Source of the DNA: Gammaproteobacteria bacterium
Lineage (GTDB): Bacteria > Pseudomonadota > Gammaproteobacteria > Pseudomonadales > Azotimanducaceae
Length of the DNA: 64,000 nucleotides
Direction of reading: 5' to 3'
Assembly: GCA_009841615.1 (NCBI GenBank)
Contig: VXLL01000025.1
Coordinates: 62,001 to 126,000 of the forward strand
Shown: piece by piece, positions 26,148 through 36,137 of the stretch
How the letters are laid out: each line of letters starts with the position of its first letter
Position numbering within the stretch: position 1 is the first letter of the stretch
The notes under the pieces: generated by a model
Seen by the model: only the letters and a program-made list of their open reading frames with translations
Databases searched by the model: none
What the model was told of the DNA's origin: nothing
Made by a program: the position numbers and the translations under genes

Positions 26148-28370
26148 ATGGCAGAAGCAGCAAACTTTAAAGCAATCGGTACTCGGCCAATACGACCCGA
26201 TGGAGTCGAAAAAGTCACTGGTCGAGCAAATTTTGGTGCGGATTTGAACCTACCAGACATGTTGCACGGAAAGGTACTTCGAAGCCCACATGCACATGCT
26301 CGAATCAAGCGAATCGATTTAACCAAGGCTCAGGCAATGGATGGGGTCTACGCGGCTATTTCAAGTGCAGACTTTCCTCAAGAAGTCACTTCGAGTTTGA
26401 GTAAAAACATTCTGGCGCGCGACAAAGTGCTGTATCACGGTCATGCACTAGCCGCAGTCGCAGCTCGAACACCTCGTATTGCTGAGGAAGCATTGGACCG
26501 GATCGAGGTTGAGTACGAAGTACTACTACCTGTTCTGACATTAGACGACGCGATGCAGGAGAATGCAACTCTTGTGTGTGAAGACTTGCGTACCAACGAT
26601 GATGAGAGTAGCCCACCGAGCAATATCGCTGCGTCACAAAGGTTTGAACGCGGTAACGTAACAAAAGGTTTCGCAGAAGCAGATGTGATAGTTCAAGAAG
26701 AATTTAGAGTCCCCTCTGCACATCAAGGATATATAGAACCGCATGCTTGTGTTGCGACCAGTAATCCCGGAGGACGTGTGACCATTTGGTGCACAACTCA
26801 GGGACCTTTTGAAGTACGAAGTGCTACCGCTGGAGTGCTAAAAAAGACAGTTTCAGACATCAAAGTCATACCGTCGGAAATTGGTGGAGGTTTTGGCGGT
26901 AAGACAGTGGTATATCTTGAACCAGTTGCAGTTCGACTATCAGAGTTGACAGGCAAACCAGTGAAAATGGTGATGAACCGCGAGGAAGTCTTTCGCGCTA
27001 CTGGCCCCGCGTCGGCGACTCTTTGCAAGATTAAAGTGGGCGCTAAAAAAGACGGTCGGGTGACTGCAGCGACTGCATGGTTGGCCTACGAGGCTGGGGC
27101 TTTTCCGGGTTCTCCAGTAGGACCGGGCTGTATGTCCGTATTTGCTCCATATGACATCAATAATTTCCTAGTTGAAGGCTACGATGTGTTGGTAAATAAG
27201 CCCAAGGTAGCGGCTTACCGCGCTCCCGGAGCACCACAGTCGATGCACGCTATGGAGTGTGCGATCGATGAACTTGCTCAAAAACTTGACATGGACCCGA
27301 TCGACTTACGGCTGAAAAATGCAGCTAAAGAAGGCACCATCGCTCCATACGGTCCAAAGTTTCCTCCGATCGGGCTTGTGGAATGTTTAGAAGCTGCAAA
27401 ACAACACCCGAACTACGTACGCAAGCCGAGTGAAGAAGTTGGGAGAGGAGTGGCAGTCGGTTTCTGGTTTAACATCGGCATGCAATCTAGTGCCGAAGTG
27501 AACATCGCAGAAGACGGTGCAGTATCAATAATGGAAGGGAGTCCAGATATCGGCGGCTCGCGAGCATCAATGTGCTTGATGGCCGCAGAAACTTTGGGTG
27601 TCCCCTATGAAACAATAAACGCTCATGTTGGCGACACTGAATCAACGGGCTTTTGTAATCTTACTGGCGGGAGCAGAACGACCTTCGCAACAGGGTTAGC
27701 GGTCGTGAAGGCGTGCGAAGACGTCATAGCTCAATGTAAAGCACGGGCCGCCATGACCTGGGAACTTGATGTTGAACAAGTAGACTGGAAAGACGGTCAA
27801 GCCGTCCCAAAACCAGGTGTGAACATAGATGTCGAACCATTATCCTTGGCGGACATTGCGAAGACCATGAGTCGTACAGGTGGTCCTTTGCTCGGTCGCG
27901 CCAGTCTCAACGCACAAGGTGCCGGTGCCTGCTTCTCCGTAAATTGGACTGATGTAACCATCGATCGAGAGACAGGCAAGGTTGATGTTAAAGCATTTAC
28001 CGCGATACAAGATGCTGGACGCGCGATTCATCCCGCATATGTTGAAGGTCAAATGCAGGGTGGCGCGGTACAGGGCTTAGGCTGGGCGCTGAACGAAGAA
28101 TACATCTACGATGAAAACGGTATCGTTGAAAACGCTAGCTTTTTGGACTACAGAGTGCCTGTTGCCTCGGACATGCCCATGATCGATTGCGAAATCGTTG
28201 AAGTCCCGAATCCCTCACATCCTTACGGAGTTCGTGGAGTAGGGGAGACACCTATCGTAGCTCCGCTAGCGGCGACCTCCAATGCAGTAAGGGATTTACT
28301 AGGATTTCGAATTAACGATCTGCCCTTGTCTCCCCCAAACGTACTTGCGGCTATTGACGCGGCAGACTAA
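26148..28370 (+). CDS. Molybdenum hydroxylase large, Mo-cofactor-binding subunit (CoxL/XdhA-like)
   Basis: Catalytic subunit, 740 residues, binding the molybdopterin cytosine dinucleotide cofactor. IGGGFGGKT (about residues 245-253), AYRAPGAPQSMHAMEC (about 355-370), the Q-loop LNAQGAGACFSVNW (about 585) and the catalytic Glu in GVRGVGETPIVAP (Glu about residue 700) are all visible. It has AYRAPGAP where form I CO dehydrogenase carries AYxCSFR, so it is not a classical CO dehydrogenase. Likely substrates are N-heterocycles, aldehydes or purines; the sequence does not say which. No dedicated maturation genes (XdhC or MocA type) are adjacent. Confidence 0.9.
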   Translation: MAEAANFKAIGTRPIRPDGVEKVTGRANFGADLNLPDMLHGKVLRSPHAHARIKRIDLTKAQAMDGVYAAISSADFPQEVTSSLSKNILARDKVLYHGHALAAVAARTPRIAEEALDRIEVEYEVLLPVLTLDDAMQENATLVCEDLRTNDDESSPPSNIAASQRFERGNVTKGFAEADVIVQEEFRVPSAHQGYIEPHACVATSNPGGRVTIWCTTQGPFEVRSATAGVLKKTVSDIKVIPSEIGGGFGGKTVVYLEPVAVRLSELTGKPVKMVMNREEVFRATGPASATLCKIKVGAKKDGRVTAATAWLAYEAGAFPGSPVGPGCMSVFAPYDINNFLVEGYDVLVNKPKVAAYRAPGAPQSMHAMECAIDELAQKLDMDPIDLRLKNAAKEGTIAPYGPKFPPIGLVECLEAAKQHPNYVRKPSEEVGRGVAVGFWFNIGMQSSAEVNIAEDGAVSIMEGSPDIGGSRASMCLMAAETLGVPYETINAHVGDTESTGFCNLTGGSRTTFATGLAVVKACEDVIAQCKARAAMTWELDVEQVDWKDGQAVPKPGVNIDVEPLSLADIAKTMSRTGGPLLGRASLNAQGAGACFSVNWTDVTIDRETGKVDVKAFTAIQDAGRAIHPAYVEGQMQGGAVQGLGWALNEEYIYDENGIVENASFLDYRVPVASDMPMIDCEIVEVPNPSHPYGVRGVGETPIVAPLAATSNAVRDLLGFRINDLPLSPPNVLAAIDAAD

Positions 28371-28403
28371 TACTCCGTGTTGTTGCTGTAGGTCCAACGA
28401 AGT

Positions 28404-28646
28404 ATGGCGCGCGTAGTTTTTCCCGACCACTTACATCGGTTTACGGACGGGACTCATGAGCTAGAAGTTGACTGTAGTTCGTTTCGCCAGCTCGTCCGAA
28501 TACTAGAACAAAAGTGGCCAGGGATTGAATCTGTCTTAACTTCTACCACCGTCGCGATCGACGGCCAGTTATTCCAAGACGCGTGGTTCGAAAAAATCGC
28601 ACCAGATAGCGAAGTGTTTTTCTTACAACGAATTGAAGGCGGTTGA
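28404..28646 (+). CDS. MoaD/ThiS-like small sulfur-carrier protein
   Basis: An 80-residue protein ending in RIEGG; the C-terminal Gly-Gly is the thiocarboxylate-forming end of MoaD/ThiS proteins. The rest has a beta-grasp pattern (VVFPDHLHRF; VDCSSFRQLVRILEQKWPGI; VAIDGQLF; PDSEVFFLQRIEGG). It starts 33 bp after the large subunit and so probably belongs to that operon. It might supply sulfur to the molybdenum cofactor or a related thiolation step; no partner E1 enzyme is in the window. The role is inference from the tail, fold pattern and context. Confidence 0.75.
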   Translation: MARVVFPDHLHRFTDGTHELEVDCSSFRQLVRILEQKWPGIESVLTSTTVAIDGQLFQDAWFEKIAPDSEVFFLQRIEGG

Positions 28647-28650
28647 GAAC

Positions 28651-28673
28651 GGCAGATACATCTTCTATCTGTT
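28651..28673. terminator. Hairpin between convergent genes, possible terminator
   Basis: GGCAGATA ... TATCTGTT can form an eight-pair stem (two G-U pairs at the base) with a seven-base loop. It spans the gap between the MoaD-like gene and the convergent TonB-dependent receptor gene and covers the receptor's stop codon. There is no T-run, so Rho-independent termination is uncertain. Confidence 0.3.
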
Positions 28674-30377
28674 CCCAAGAAGTAGCGAAACTCCTAAGGA
28701 AAACTGGCGTCCTGGGGTGTTATACCTGTGGACTTGGTAGTAGGTCTCGTCTAGTAAATTGAAGACCTCGAACGATGTCTCAATTACATCGTTCCAACGG
28801 TACGAGATCACACCGTCTACGACCAAGTAGGCATCCAGCGTAACGCATCCACGCCAACAGGCATCAATGGCTTCATCAACCCATCGAAAGGTCAGGTTTG
28901 AAGTAATACTTGCGGCCGCGTAAGAAACGGTACCAGCCAATATGTCTTTCGGCCTTCGTTCCGTTTGCTGGTATGGTTGGTCCACTCCTGCACGTGCTTC
29001 AGAATTTATTCGAGAATATGCAAAGTTGGTTGATATTTGTCGGTTCCAAGATTGTTTCCATAGTAATTCAAATCCACGGTTGCGACCATAGTCAACATTC
29101 TCACTCAAGTTCCTTCCAAAGGAAATTTTGTCGCGGAGTCGTGTGGTAAAGCGTGTAGCTTGTATAGTTGAAGCTGTTGTAGAGTATTTAGCTCCAAAAC
29201 TTATACCGGTACCTCGTTCCGGTTTGACGTCAGGATTAGGCAACCACTTTTGTCCCCATCCGTAGCGGTCAATCATTGAAGGGAAAGCTATGGTTTGATG
29301 ATCGAATTCAAGATAAATGGTAAGTTGCGACTCCACCGCCGATAGTCCTTGTGCGAGCCAAGCAACTTGCATCGACTTAGACAGAATCGGTTCATCTTGA
29401 GTCGAGTCTATACGCGTGAGCGAAGCATTCCAAGATAGCTTTTGGTGTGTTTGTTCGTACTTCGCGCGCAGGTAATTCACGCCAATTGGCTTGCGTGTCG
29501 GTTCTCCGCGAACTACGGATTCATTGATGTCATAGACTTGATCAAGTTCCAATGTGAACCAATTCCAAACGGGTGATGAGAGCGATAGTTTCGTGCGAGT
29601 CCCAGTGGTATTGTTATTGAACGACTCAAACCAAGTAGCGCGGTTCAATGAGGTTGATAGACGTACAGTCAGCCGATCCAACAATTCTCCATTAACTCCG
29701 ACCAAACCTTGTTCGATTTCAGCACGGCCTCGGTCATATCCTTGTGTAATCGTCGCGTAACGAATCGTGGATTGCCACTTTGAACCAGCAAAGTGATAGT
29801 GCCCGACGACATGCTCAATCCCATCCAAATCACCATCGTCTAATATGTCTATTCCTTCCCAGTTCTTTCTTGAAATTGAAAAGTTGTGCTTATCGATTCC
29901 GTACGTGAAGTGTGATTGGTTACCCGCGGTTCCATAGGCTAAATTTAAACTGCGATGTAATTCGGAAATAGATTCGAGATTTATGACACCACCGATCGAT
30001 CCAGAACCAGGAGTAGCTGAAAAGTGTAGTAGGTCGATTCCAGTACATGAGATTGTCGCGAAATTGAAATCTGAAACTGGATCGGCAATGTCGTATCCGT
30101 CGATTTGAACTCCGAGGTGGTTTGCTTCGGCACCACGGCTTCTGATTTGCCCGAGACTATTGTCAAACGCCAGACTCGAAATTGGCTTTAGCACATCGGT
30201 AGGGGAAGAAAACATCTTCACTGCACTTACCACATGTGTGTATTTAACAAAGGATGGTTCGATTGTTACGTGGATTTCCTCAATCTCAGTTTCGTCAGCG
30301 ATTTCGTCTGCGTGCACTGTGCCGCATAAAACAAGAACGAGTGTAACAAGTAACGATATAGTGCAGTTAAGTTTCAA
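28665..30377 (-). CDS. TonB-dependent outer-membrane receptor (BtuB-like size)
   Basis: Outer-membrane gated beta-barrel importer, 570 residues. A signal peptide (about 1-23, ending TVHADE) precedes a TonB-box-like EIEEIHVTI (about 30-38). The plug domain follows (RSRGAEANHLGVQIDGYDIADP, with GSGSIGGVINLES closing it, about 78-135). The remainder alternates aromatic beta-strands as in receptor barrels. The last residues LGVSLLLGNR lack the usual terminal Phe. The small size is like BtuB, but I see no cobalamin riboswitch upstream and the substrate is unknown. It converges on the MoaD-like gene. Confidence 0.8.
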   Translation of the reverse strand: MKLNCTISLLVTLVLVLCGTVHADEIADETEIEEIHVTIEPSFVKYTHVVSAVKMFSSPTDVLKPISSLAFDNSLGQIRSRGAEANHLGVQIDGYDIADPVSDFNFATISCTGIDLLHFSATPGSGSIGGVINLESISELHRSLNLAYGTAGNQSHFTYGIDKHNFSISRKNWEGIDILDDGDLDGIEHVVGHYHFAGSKWQSTIRYATITQGYDRGRAEIEQGLVGVNGELLDRLTVRLSTSLNRATWFESFNNNTTGTRTKLSLSSPVWNWFTLELDQVYDINESVVRGEPTRKPIGVNYLRAKYEQTHQKLSWNASLTRIDSTQDEPILSKSMQVAWLAQGLSAVESQLTIYLEFDHQTIAFPSMIDRYGWGQKWLPNPDVKPERGTGISFGAKYSTTASTIQATRFTTRLRDKISFGRNLSENVDYGRNRGFELLWKQSWNRQISTNFAYSRINSEARAGVDQPYQQTERRPKDILAGTVSYAAASITSNLTFRWVDEAIDACWRGCVTLDAYLVVDGVISYRWNDVIETSFEVFNLLDETYYQVHRYNTPGRQFSLGVSLLLGNR

Positions 30378-30516
30378 TTTTGTGTCCTAGTGATGAGGTT
30401 GGAGGATTGTGCAAGGTGTTTAAATTGCCCAGACCTAGCAAAGTCGTCTTTGATGGATCAGACTCCACAAAAGGATCGTTGTCTCGTAGCTCCGATTTTT
30501 GAATCAATCGAAACCG

Positions 30517-30567
30517 AAAAAAATTTTATGTAACGTTGCTGAACAAGTCTTCGACGCTTACAGCAAC
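30517..30567 (-). terminator. Candidate terminator of the phosphate operon
   Basis: Downstream of phoU, a perfect 7-base inverted repeat GTTGCTG ... CAGCAAC lies at 30535-30541 and 30561-30567. Read on the minus strand, it is followed within about 10-15 bases by AAAATTTTTTT (plus-strand 30517-30527). The 19-base loop is long, so this is only a moderate candidate. Confidence 0.35.
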
Positions 30568-30614
30568 CTTAGTGCCGCGAGTTTGGGTATGAGCAGGAAG
30601 AAGGAATACGCGAT

Positions 30615-31289
30615 CTATTCGAACAAGTTGTGAATGATCATTTGACCGTGCACCAAGTAGACCACCGTTTGGCAAATATTCTTTGCATGATCACTAATTC
30701 GTTCCAACGAACGTGCTACCCAAATAATCGCGAGTGAGTTTGTAACTCGTTTCGGTACTTTCTTCATTTCTTTAGTCGCATGTTTAACAACAGCATCGTA
30801 AAGCGAGTCAATTTCTCGGTCACCCGCAATAGTCTGTAATGCTTGCTCAACATCAAGTCGAGCGAAGCAATCCAACGATTCTCTTAGCGATGTCGAAACG
30901 CCGTCGCTTAACTCCTGTAGGTAGTCGTGGTACGGTCGATTCGCATCGTAGACGCTCAAGCGGTCAGCTAACTTAGCAATACGCTCAGCTTCGTCACCGA
31001 CGCGTTCAAGGTCGGTACTGCTCTTCAAAATACTGACGAGTAAGCGTAAGTCAGTCGCTGCTGGTTGCCGTCTTGCGATTACGAATTCTGCACGTTTATC
31101 GAGTTCTAACGCATGTCGATTAATCTGCAATTCCGTGTTTTTTACTGACGATGCTAATTCTGAATCATTAGTAAAAAATGCCGTCATCGCGTCGGTGACT
31201 TGTCGTTCGGCTAAACCTCCAAGCTCGGTGAAGGTTGTTTTAAGTTCGTCAAGTTCGTTGTCGAATGCGCCCGATATGTGTTTTTGCAT
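30615..31289 (-). CDS. phoU: Phosphate signalling protein PhoU
   Basis: Links the Pst transporter to the PhoR kinase and holds Pho regulon expression down when phosphate is plentiful. The 224 residues form the two PhoU three-helix bundles. Repeated metal-contact patterns are SSTDLERVGDEAERIAKLA (about residues 90-108) and ARSLERISDHAKNICQTVVYL (about 192-212), both of the E-R-x-x-D-H/E type. Last gene of the minus-strand phoBR-pst operon, 29 bp after pstB. Confidence 0.95.
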   Translation of the reverse strand: MQKHISGAFDNELDELKTTFTELGGLAERQVTDAMTAFFTNDSELASSVKNTELQINRHALELDKRAEFVIARRQPAATDLRLLVSILKSSTDLERVGDEAERIAKLADRLSVYDANRPYHDYLQELSDGVSTSLRESLDCFARLDVEQALQTIAGDREIDSLYDAVVKHATKEMKKVPKRVTNSLAIIWVARSLERISDHAKNICQTVVYLVHGQMIIHNLFE

Positions 31290-31318
31290 GGCTTAAAGCT
31301 TCATCGCGAACAACAATA

Positions 31319-32191
31319 TTATCCGTATCGTCCTGTAACGTAGTCTTCCGTTTTACTCTCGGACGGATTCGTAAAGATTTTTAGAGTACTGTCGAATTCG
31401 ATTAGTTCCCCCAAGTACAAGAAGGCTGTAAAGTCAGAGACGCGTGCGGCTTGCTGCATGTTATGGGTAACTATCACGATGGTATAACGAGTCTTCAAAT
31501 CGGCAATGAGTTCTTCAATCTTTAGCGTGGAGATGGGATCTAGCGCAGAAGCGGGTTCATCCAATAGTAGGACACTCGGTTCGACCGCGATCGCTCTCGC
31601 GATCACTAAGCGTTGTTGCTGGCCCCCTGACAATCCAAGTGCTGAGTCATTCAAGCGGTCATGGACTTCGTCCCAAAGTGCCGCGCTTTTTAGCCCCCAC
31701 TCGACTCGATCATCGAGTTCAGACTTGGGGACTTTGCCCGCTAGCCTTAAACCGTATGCAACATTCTCATAAACGGACTTTGGAAACGGGTTAGGGCGCT
31801 GAAACACCATTCCGACCTGTCTACGTAATTGTGCGACATCAACGTCTTCGTCGTGAATCTCCAAGCCGTTCAATTCAATGCGCCCAGTGATACTGACACC
31901 ATCAATGAGATCGTTCATACGATTGAAACATCGAATCAAAGTGGACTTCCCACATCCTGATGGGCCGATCACTGCCGTAACTCGCTGCCGCGGAATTCGC
32001 ATACTGATTTCGTTCAGCGATTGTTTCGAACCATAAAAAAGAGCAAGATTGGAAACTTTTAAGCAGACATCGTCAGCTGGGAGTTCGCTGGGGCTTCGCG
32101 TGTCTGTGGATCCGACCAACTTCGCCGCGAGTCTAACACCACTCGGTGATGCGATTACAGATTCTGAAGGAGCAGAATTTTCGGTCATCAA
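31319..32191 (-). CDS. pstB: Phosphate ABC transporter ATPase
   Basis: Cytoplasmic ATPase of the high-affinity phosphate importer. Walker [10 protein letters not shown] (about residues 76-84), [14 protein letters not shown] (about 188), Walker [14 protein letters not shown] (about 208) and [22 protein letters not shown] (about 242) are standard for PstB. An extra 30 or so residues at the N-terminus ([20 protein letters not shown]) precede the conserved part; a later start cannot be excluded. Its start overlaps the pstA stop by four bases. Confidence 0.96.
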   Translation of the reverse strand: MMTENSAPSESVIASPSGVRLAAKLVGSTDTRSPSELPADDVCLKVSNLALFYGSKQSLNEISMRIPRQRVTAVIGPSGCGKSTLIRCFNRMNDLIDGVSITGRIELNGLEIHDEDVDVAQLRRQVGMVFQRPNPFPKSVYENVAYGLRLAGKVPKSELDDRVEWGLKSAALWDEVHDRLNDSALGLSGGQQQRLVIARAIAVEPSVLLLDEPASALDPISTLKIEELIADLKTRYTIVIVTHNMQQAARVSDFTAFLYLGELIEFDSTLKIFTNPSESKTEDYVTGRYG

Positions 32192-33888
32192 TTCATAGCC
32201 TCGCGATATCGGGCTTCTAGTCGATTTCTCAACGTAATAGCAGTTAAGTTTAAGACGATAATGATTATCACTAGAAGCAATGCCGTGGCAAAAACCAGAG
32301 GGCGCGCAGCATCAACGTTAGGACTCTGATAGCCTACGTCGTAGATGTGAAAGCCAAGATGCATGAACTTTCGGTCTAAGTGAAGGAATGGAAAATTTCC
32401 ATCGACAGGTAGTGTCGGAGCTAGTTTAACAACTCCTACCAACATCAGCGGAGCTACTTCGCCAGCGGCACGTGCGATAGCAAGTATGACACCGGTCAAC
32501 ATTGAAGGACTCGCCATCGGTAGGACGACTTTAAACAACGTTTCCGCTTTCGTTGCACCGAGCGCGAGACTCCCTTCTCGCAATGACTTTGGTATCCTAG
32601 TCAAACCCTCCTCGGTCGATACGATCACCACCGGTACGGTAAGAAGTGCTAAAGTAAGAGATGCCCAGATTAGTCCGGGCGTGCCGAATGTTGGGGCAGG
32701 CTTTGCAGCCTGAAAGAACACGCTGTCGATTGTCCCACCAACAAGATACACAAAAAATCCTAGGCCAAATACACCGTATACGATAGAGGGTACGCCAGCG
32801 AGATTATTGACTGCTATGCGAATCAAACGTACGAAGACACCCTGCCGAGCGTATTCACGTAAGTACACCGCTGCGACAACTCCAAATGGTGTAACTAGCA
32901 CTGACATCAGCAATACCATAAGGACTGTACCAAATAAAGCGGGGAACACACCTCCTTCGGTATTCGCCTCACGAGAACCCTCCGAGAGGAACGCCCAAAT
33001 GCTCGCACAATAGTGTCCAAACTTGGAAAACACATTCATCGCATTGGGTTGCCAAGCGCGCACAATGTTCTTTAACGGAATCACAGACTCTCTTCCACCG
33101 GCGATAGCAATCACCACAGTATCCCGATCGAGTTCGACGTTTATGTCATTGAGTTCGTGTTCTCTTAATGCATATTCTTGGTTCAATTGTTCACGTTGCC
33201 AATCAAGATCGGAAGTGTTAAAGTTCCCCTGTAATTCGCGTTTTCTTTGCTTTAAGCGTAATTTCTCTAGTTTGTAATTGATCCGGTCGATCGATCGATT
33301 TTGAATGCTCTTTGCTTGGCGTCGTAGGTCAACGACACGTCCAATGCGTTTTTTTAACTCCCGCCAAGGGTTCACTGTGGACACGGCGTTTCCGTCCTGC
33401 CTTAGTTCGACAATAGTCCCGTAGGCGTTTCCCCATTCCAAACGCTCAAAAGTGATTAGGTCTTGTTGTTTTTCTTGTTTTGTGATGTCGTGGGTGTAAA
33501 TCCATCGAAAGTCTGGTGGGTTGACTCTTCGATTACCGGATTTAATCATGAGACGTGTGGGATCACCTGAAATATCGATCGCTCGACCAGCCCCTGACTC
33601 TTCAAATTGTGCCCGAGGCACGCGTTCGCGTTGTACCACTTCTCCCGAGATCTGCTGTTCTCCGAGCTCACTTTCATATTCGAACGTAATTACGTCAGCA
33701 GGCCAAAAATGAGCTAGGCCTTTGACTGCAATAATGCCGATCAAGCCCAGGACCGCAATGATCGAAGTACCTACCGCTGTCGCGGTCAACCAGACCCAGG
33801 GTTCGCCTGACTTAAACCAGACGCCTAGGTTCATGCGTTCCCGAAAGAGCTTCCGGTGTTCTTGCGGCAGCCGTTCAGAGGTTTCCAT
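32188..33888 (-). CDS. pstA: Phosphate ABC transporter permease PstA, long form
   Basis: Membrane subunit of the phosphate importer. The permease core (about residues 310-560) contains [36 protein letters not shown] and the coupling-helix region [23 protein letters not shown]. The protein is 566 residues, about twice E. coli PstA (296). The extra length lies between the first transmembrane helix (about 35-58) and the core, a periplasmic insert with a coiled-coil part rich in Arg, Glu and Leu (about 175-235). Long PstA and PstC proteins occur together in several marine gammaproteobacteria. The start overlaps pstC. Confidence 0.92.
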   Translation of the reverse strand: METSERLPQEHRKLFRERMNLGVWFKSGEPWVWLTATAVGTSIIAVLGLIGIIAVKGLAHFWPADVITFEYESELGEQQISGEVVQRERVPRAQFEESGAGRAIDISGDPTRLMIKSGNRRVNPPDFRWIYTHDITKQEKQQDLITFERLEWGNAYGTIVELRQDGNAVSTVNPWRELKKRIGRVVDLRRQAKSIQNRSIDRINYKLEKLRLKQRKRELQGNFNTSDLDWQREQLNQEYALREHELNDINVELDRDTVVIAIAGGRESVIPLKNIVRAWQPNAMNVFSKFGHYCASIWAFLSEGSREANTEGGVFPALFGTVLMVLLMSVLVTPFGVVAAVYLREYARQGVFVRLIRIAVNNLAGVPSIVYGVFGLGFFVYLVGGTIDSVFFQAAKPAPTFGTPGLIWASLTLALLTVPVVIVSTEEGLTRIPKSLREGSLALGATKAETLFKVVLPMASPSMLTGVILAIARAAGEVAPLMLVGVVKLAPTLPVDGNFPFLHLDRKFMHLGFHIYDVGYQSPNVDAARPLVFATALLLVIIIIVLNLTAITLRNRLEARYREAMN

Positions 33889-36091
33889 AACGTGCTCTGA
33901 GACGCTGGCGAACGATTTCCGCGATAGTATTGAATAGGAAGGTGATTACAAACAAGACAAGAGCGGTTAAAAACAGAATCCTGAAGTGCGTCGAACCAAC
34001 TTCGGATTCTGGCATTTCTACGGCAATATTTGCGGCGAACGTCCGCATGCCTTGAAACAAATTTATGTCCATGATTGGCGTGTTGCCAGTGGCCATTAAC
34101 ACGATCATGGTTTCGCCGACGGCGCGACCCATGCCGATCATCACCGCAGAAAAGATCCCTGGACTAGCCGTAAGTAGGACCACACGCACTAAAGTTTGCC
34201 ATCGAGTGGCACCCAATGCAAGAGAGCCATGCACCAAGTGTCTAGGCACGCCGTAGATAGCGTCTTCTGAGATGGAGAAGATCGTGGGAATCACGGCGAA
34301 CCCCATGGCGATACCTATGATCAGAGCGTTCCTTTGGTCGTATTCAACACCTTGATTTTCGAGCCACATACGCATATTCGTCCCAAAGATAAACTGCCAT
34401 AGAGACTCGCCATAGGTTAGAGTCAGCCAAGAAAGAAGTAGTATCACGGGAACGGTCAAGGCACCGAACCAGCCTTCAAAACGCGCAGTGATGCGACTTG
34501 GTAAGAGGGTGGTGAGGTACGCACAGATTAGAACACCCACCGGTGGAAGGACGAGCAAGAGCATGATCGCCGATAGATTCTTTTCGACGATTGGAGCGAG
34601 CCACAGTCCTGCTAGAAAACCGAGAATCACGGTGGGTAGGGCCGCCATAATTTCGATGCCGGGCTTCACGATCTTACGCATACTCTCGGACATAAACACA
34701 GCTGTATAGATCGCACCCATAATGGCGAGGGGCGTTGCGACCAACATAGCATAAAACGCGGCTTTGATGGAACCAAACAGTAGTGGCGCGAGTGAGAACT
34801 TAGGTTCAAAGTCTGTGTCGGCAGAAGAACTCTGCCAGCTATACACGGGTTTTCGGTATCCTTCATACGCGACTCGCCCCCAAAGCGTACCCCACGATAC
34901 TTCGGGATGTTTGTTCGATACCTTAAAGACATCAATAACACCATCTTGGAGTGCGATTAGACGATCTGCGCGCGGGGAGAAATTCACCAATTTGGGAACC
35001 ACATTCATTGGCTGTTCTGCGAGTTTTCGTTCCGATGTGGTGTATCCGAGGTGCGCTGTTCCCAAAGCATCAATCGCTAAAAATCCCTTGCGGCGGTGTT
35101 CGGTGACGATTTGCACAATCGGTTCTTGATACACAAATGAACGAATCTTGCGCAATCCTTGGCCTTCAGCAATCGGCCCTAACGTCCAGTGATCTAAGAC
35201 TCCTTGGTCATTGGCGACCAAGAAAGAGTAGCGGCCGAGCACTGGTGCAGCGACTACAAAGTTGCCGTCGGTGTCGTCGAATGTACCGGTATCTTCGACA
35301 CTAAATCGTCGAATCGAAGCAACGTTAATAAGACGATAGTCTCCCGAAGATTCTTCGAATTCGTACAACCATCTTCCCCCGGGACCGAGCATCACAGAAA
35401 GCTCTACCGGATTCCGATTCCAAGACTCGATGGTAAGTGTCCGCGAATCCTCCAGCTCGAAATAGTCATCAACATCCTGATATTCATCCAACAACAAGCT
35501 CCCATCTTGCTGAAGGGCAACAACCCGCAATTTGGTTTCACTTCGATACACGTCGAAGTCAACAGCACCTGCTAAGTCGAGTGCAGTCCCTTCGAACAAG
35601 AGCTCTACCTTATTCTCGATTCGACGTTCGGCGCGATCAAATCGCACGTTGTGCGTGATCTTGAGAAACAACAATTCATCTGTGATCGTTCGGACAGCAA
35701 ATGTGTCTGCCAGAGGGTAGAGAGGTTTAAGTTGCTTAATCGACTCCGATAACACTTGGGAGCTGGATACAGTTTTGTAGTGTGTGGTATCCAGAAATTC
35801 GATTGAACCATCAGCGTTGATTAGGGTCAGTATTTCGAACCGGTCGTCCGATGTAGTAAATATCACCTTGTCCGTTGGCAGTTCGACACTGTTTAGGAGC
35901 TTGATCGACGCCGGTGCAAACATTGGGATTATCACCCACACGAAGTAGCTCATGATGAGTACGATCGCGGCAATAACTGCGATGCCTCCGATACCCACGA
36001 CCAGTTTCGTTAATCGATCAACTAGTGCGCGCCCAAAAGCCAATCCGGGTAGTTGCTGTGGGGATGTCGAATCCATTAGACTCGGGCGCAA
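33875..36091 (-). CDS. pstC: Phosphate ABC transporter permease PstC, long form
   Basis: Second membrane subunit, 738 residues against 319 in E. coli. One transmembrane helix (about 30-57) is followed by a soluble insert of about 350 residues. Its recurring strand patterns (GRYSFLVANDQGVLDHWTLG, GFLAIDALGTAHLGYTTSE) suggest a beta-propeller-like periplasmic domain. The permease core occupies about 425-735 ([53 protein letters not shown]). The start is ATG 36091, or possibly the Met six codons later. The 3' end overlaps pstA by 14 bp. Confidence 0.92.
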   Translation of the reverse strand: MRPSLMDSTSPQQLPGLAFGRALVDRLTKLVVGIGGIAVIAAIVLIMSYFVWVIIPMFAPASIKLLNSVELPTDKVIFTTSDDRFEILTLINADGSIEFLDTTHYKTVSSSQVLSESIKQLKPLYPLADTFAVRTITDELLFLKITHNVRFDRAERRIENKVELLFEGTALDLAGAVDFDVYRSETKLRVVALQQDGSLLLDEYQDVDDYFELEDSRTLTIESWNRNPVELSVMLGPGGRWLYEFEESSGDYRLINVASIRRFSVEDTGTFDDTDGNFVVAAPVLGRYSFLVANDQGVLDHWTLGPIAEGQGLRKIRSFVYQEPIVQIVTEHRRKGFLAIDALGTAHLGYTTSERKLAEQPMNVVPKLVNFSPRADRLIALQDGVIDVFKVSNKHPEVSWGTLWGRVAYEGYRKPVYSWQSSSADTDFEPKFSLAPLLFGSIKAAFYAMLVATPLAIMGAIYTAVFMSESMRKIVKPGIEIMAALPTVILGFLAGLWLAPIVEKNLSAIMLLLVLPPVGVLICAYLTTLLPSRITARFEGWFGALTVPVILLLSWLTLTYGESLWQFIFGTNMRMWLENQGVEYDQRNALIIGIAMGFAVIPTIFSISEDAIYGVPRHLVHGSLALGATRWQTLVRVVLLTASPGIFSAVMIGMGRAVGETMIVLMATGNTPIMDINLFQGMRTFAANIAVEMPESEVGSTHFRILFLTALVLFVITFLFNTIAEIVRQRLRARYGNL

Positions 36092-36137
36092 CTCCGTAAA
36101 AATAAACCCAATTAAAGTTGTCTATCGACGATTTTCG

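Noticed and set aside
25650-28370. Classical CO dehydrogenase (coxMSL)
   Set aside because: Gene order and folds fit the superfamily, but the large subunit has AYRAPGAP and not the AYxCSFR active-site loop of form I CO dehydrogenase.
30378-30614. Cobalamin riboswitch upstream of the BtuB-like receptor
   Set aside because: I looked for the conserved B12-box and found no match on the minus strand.
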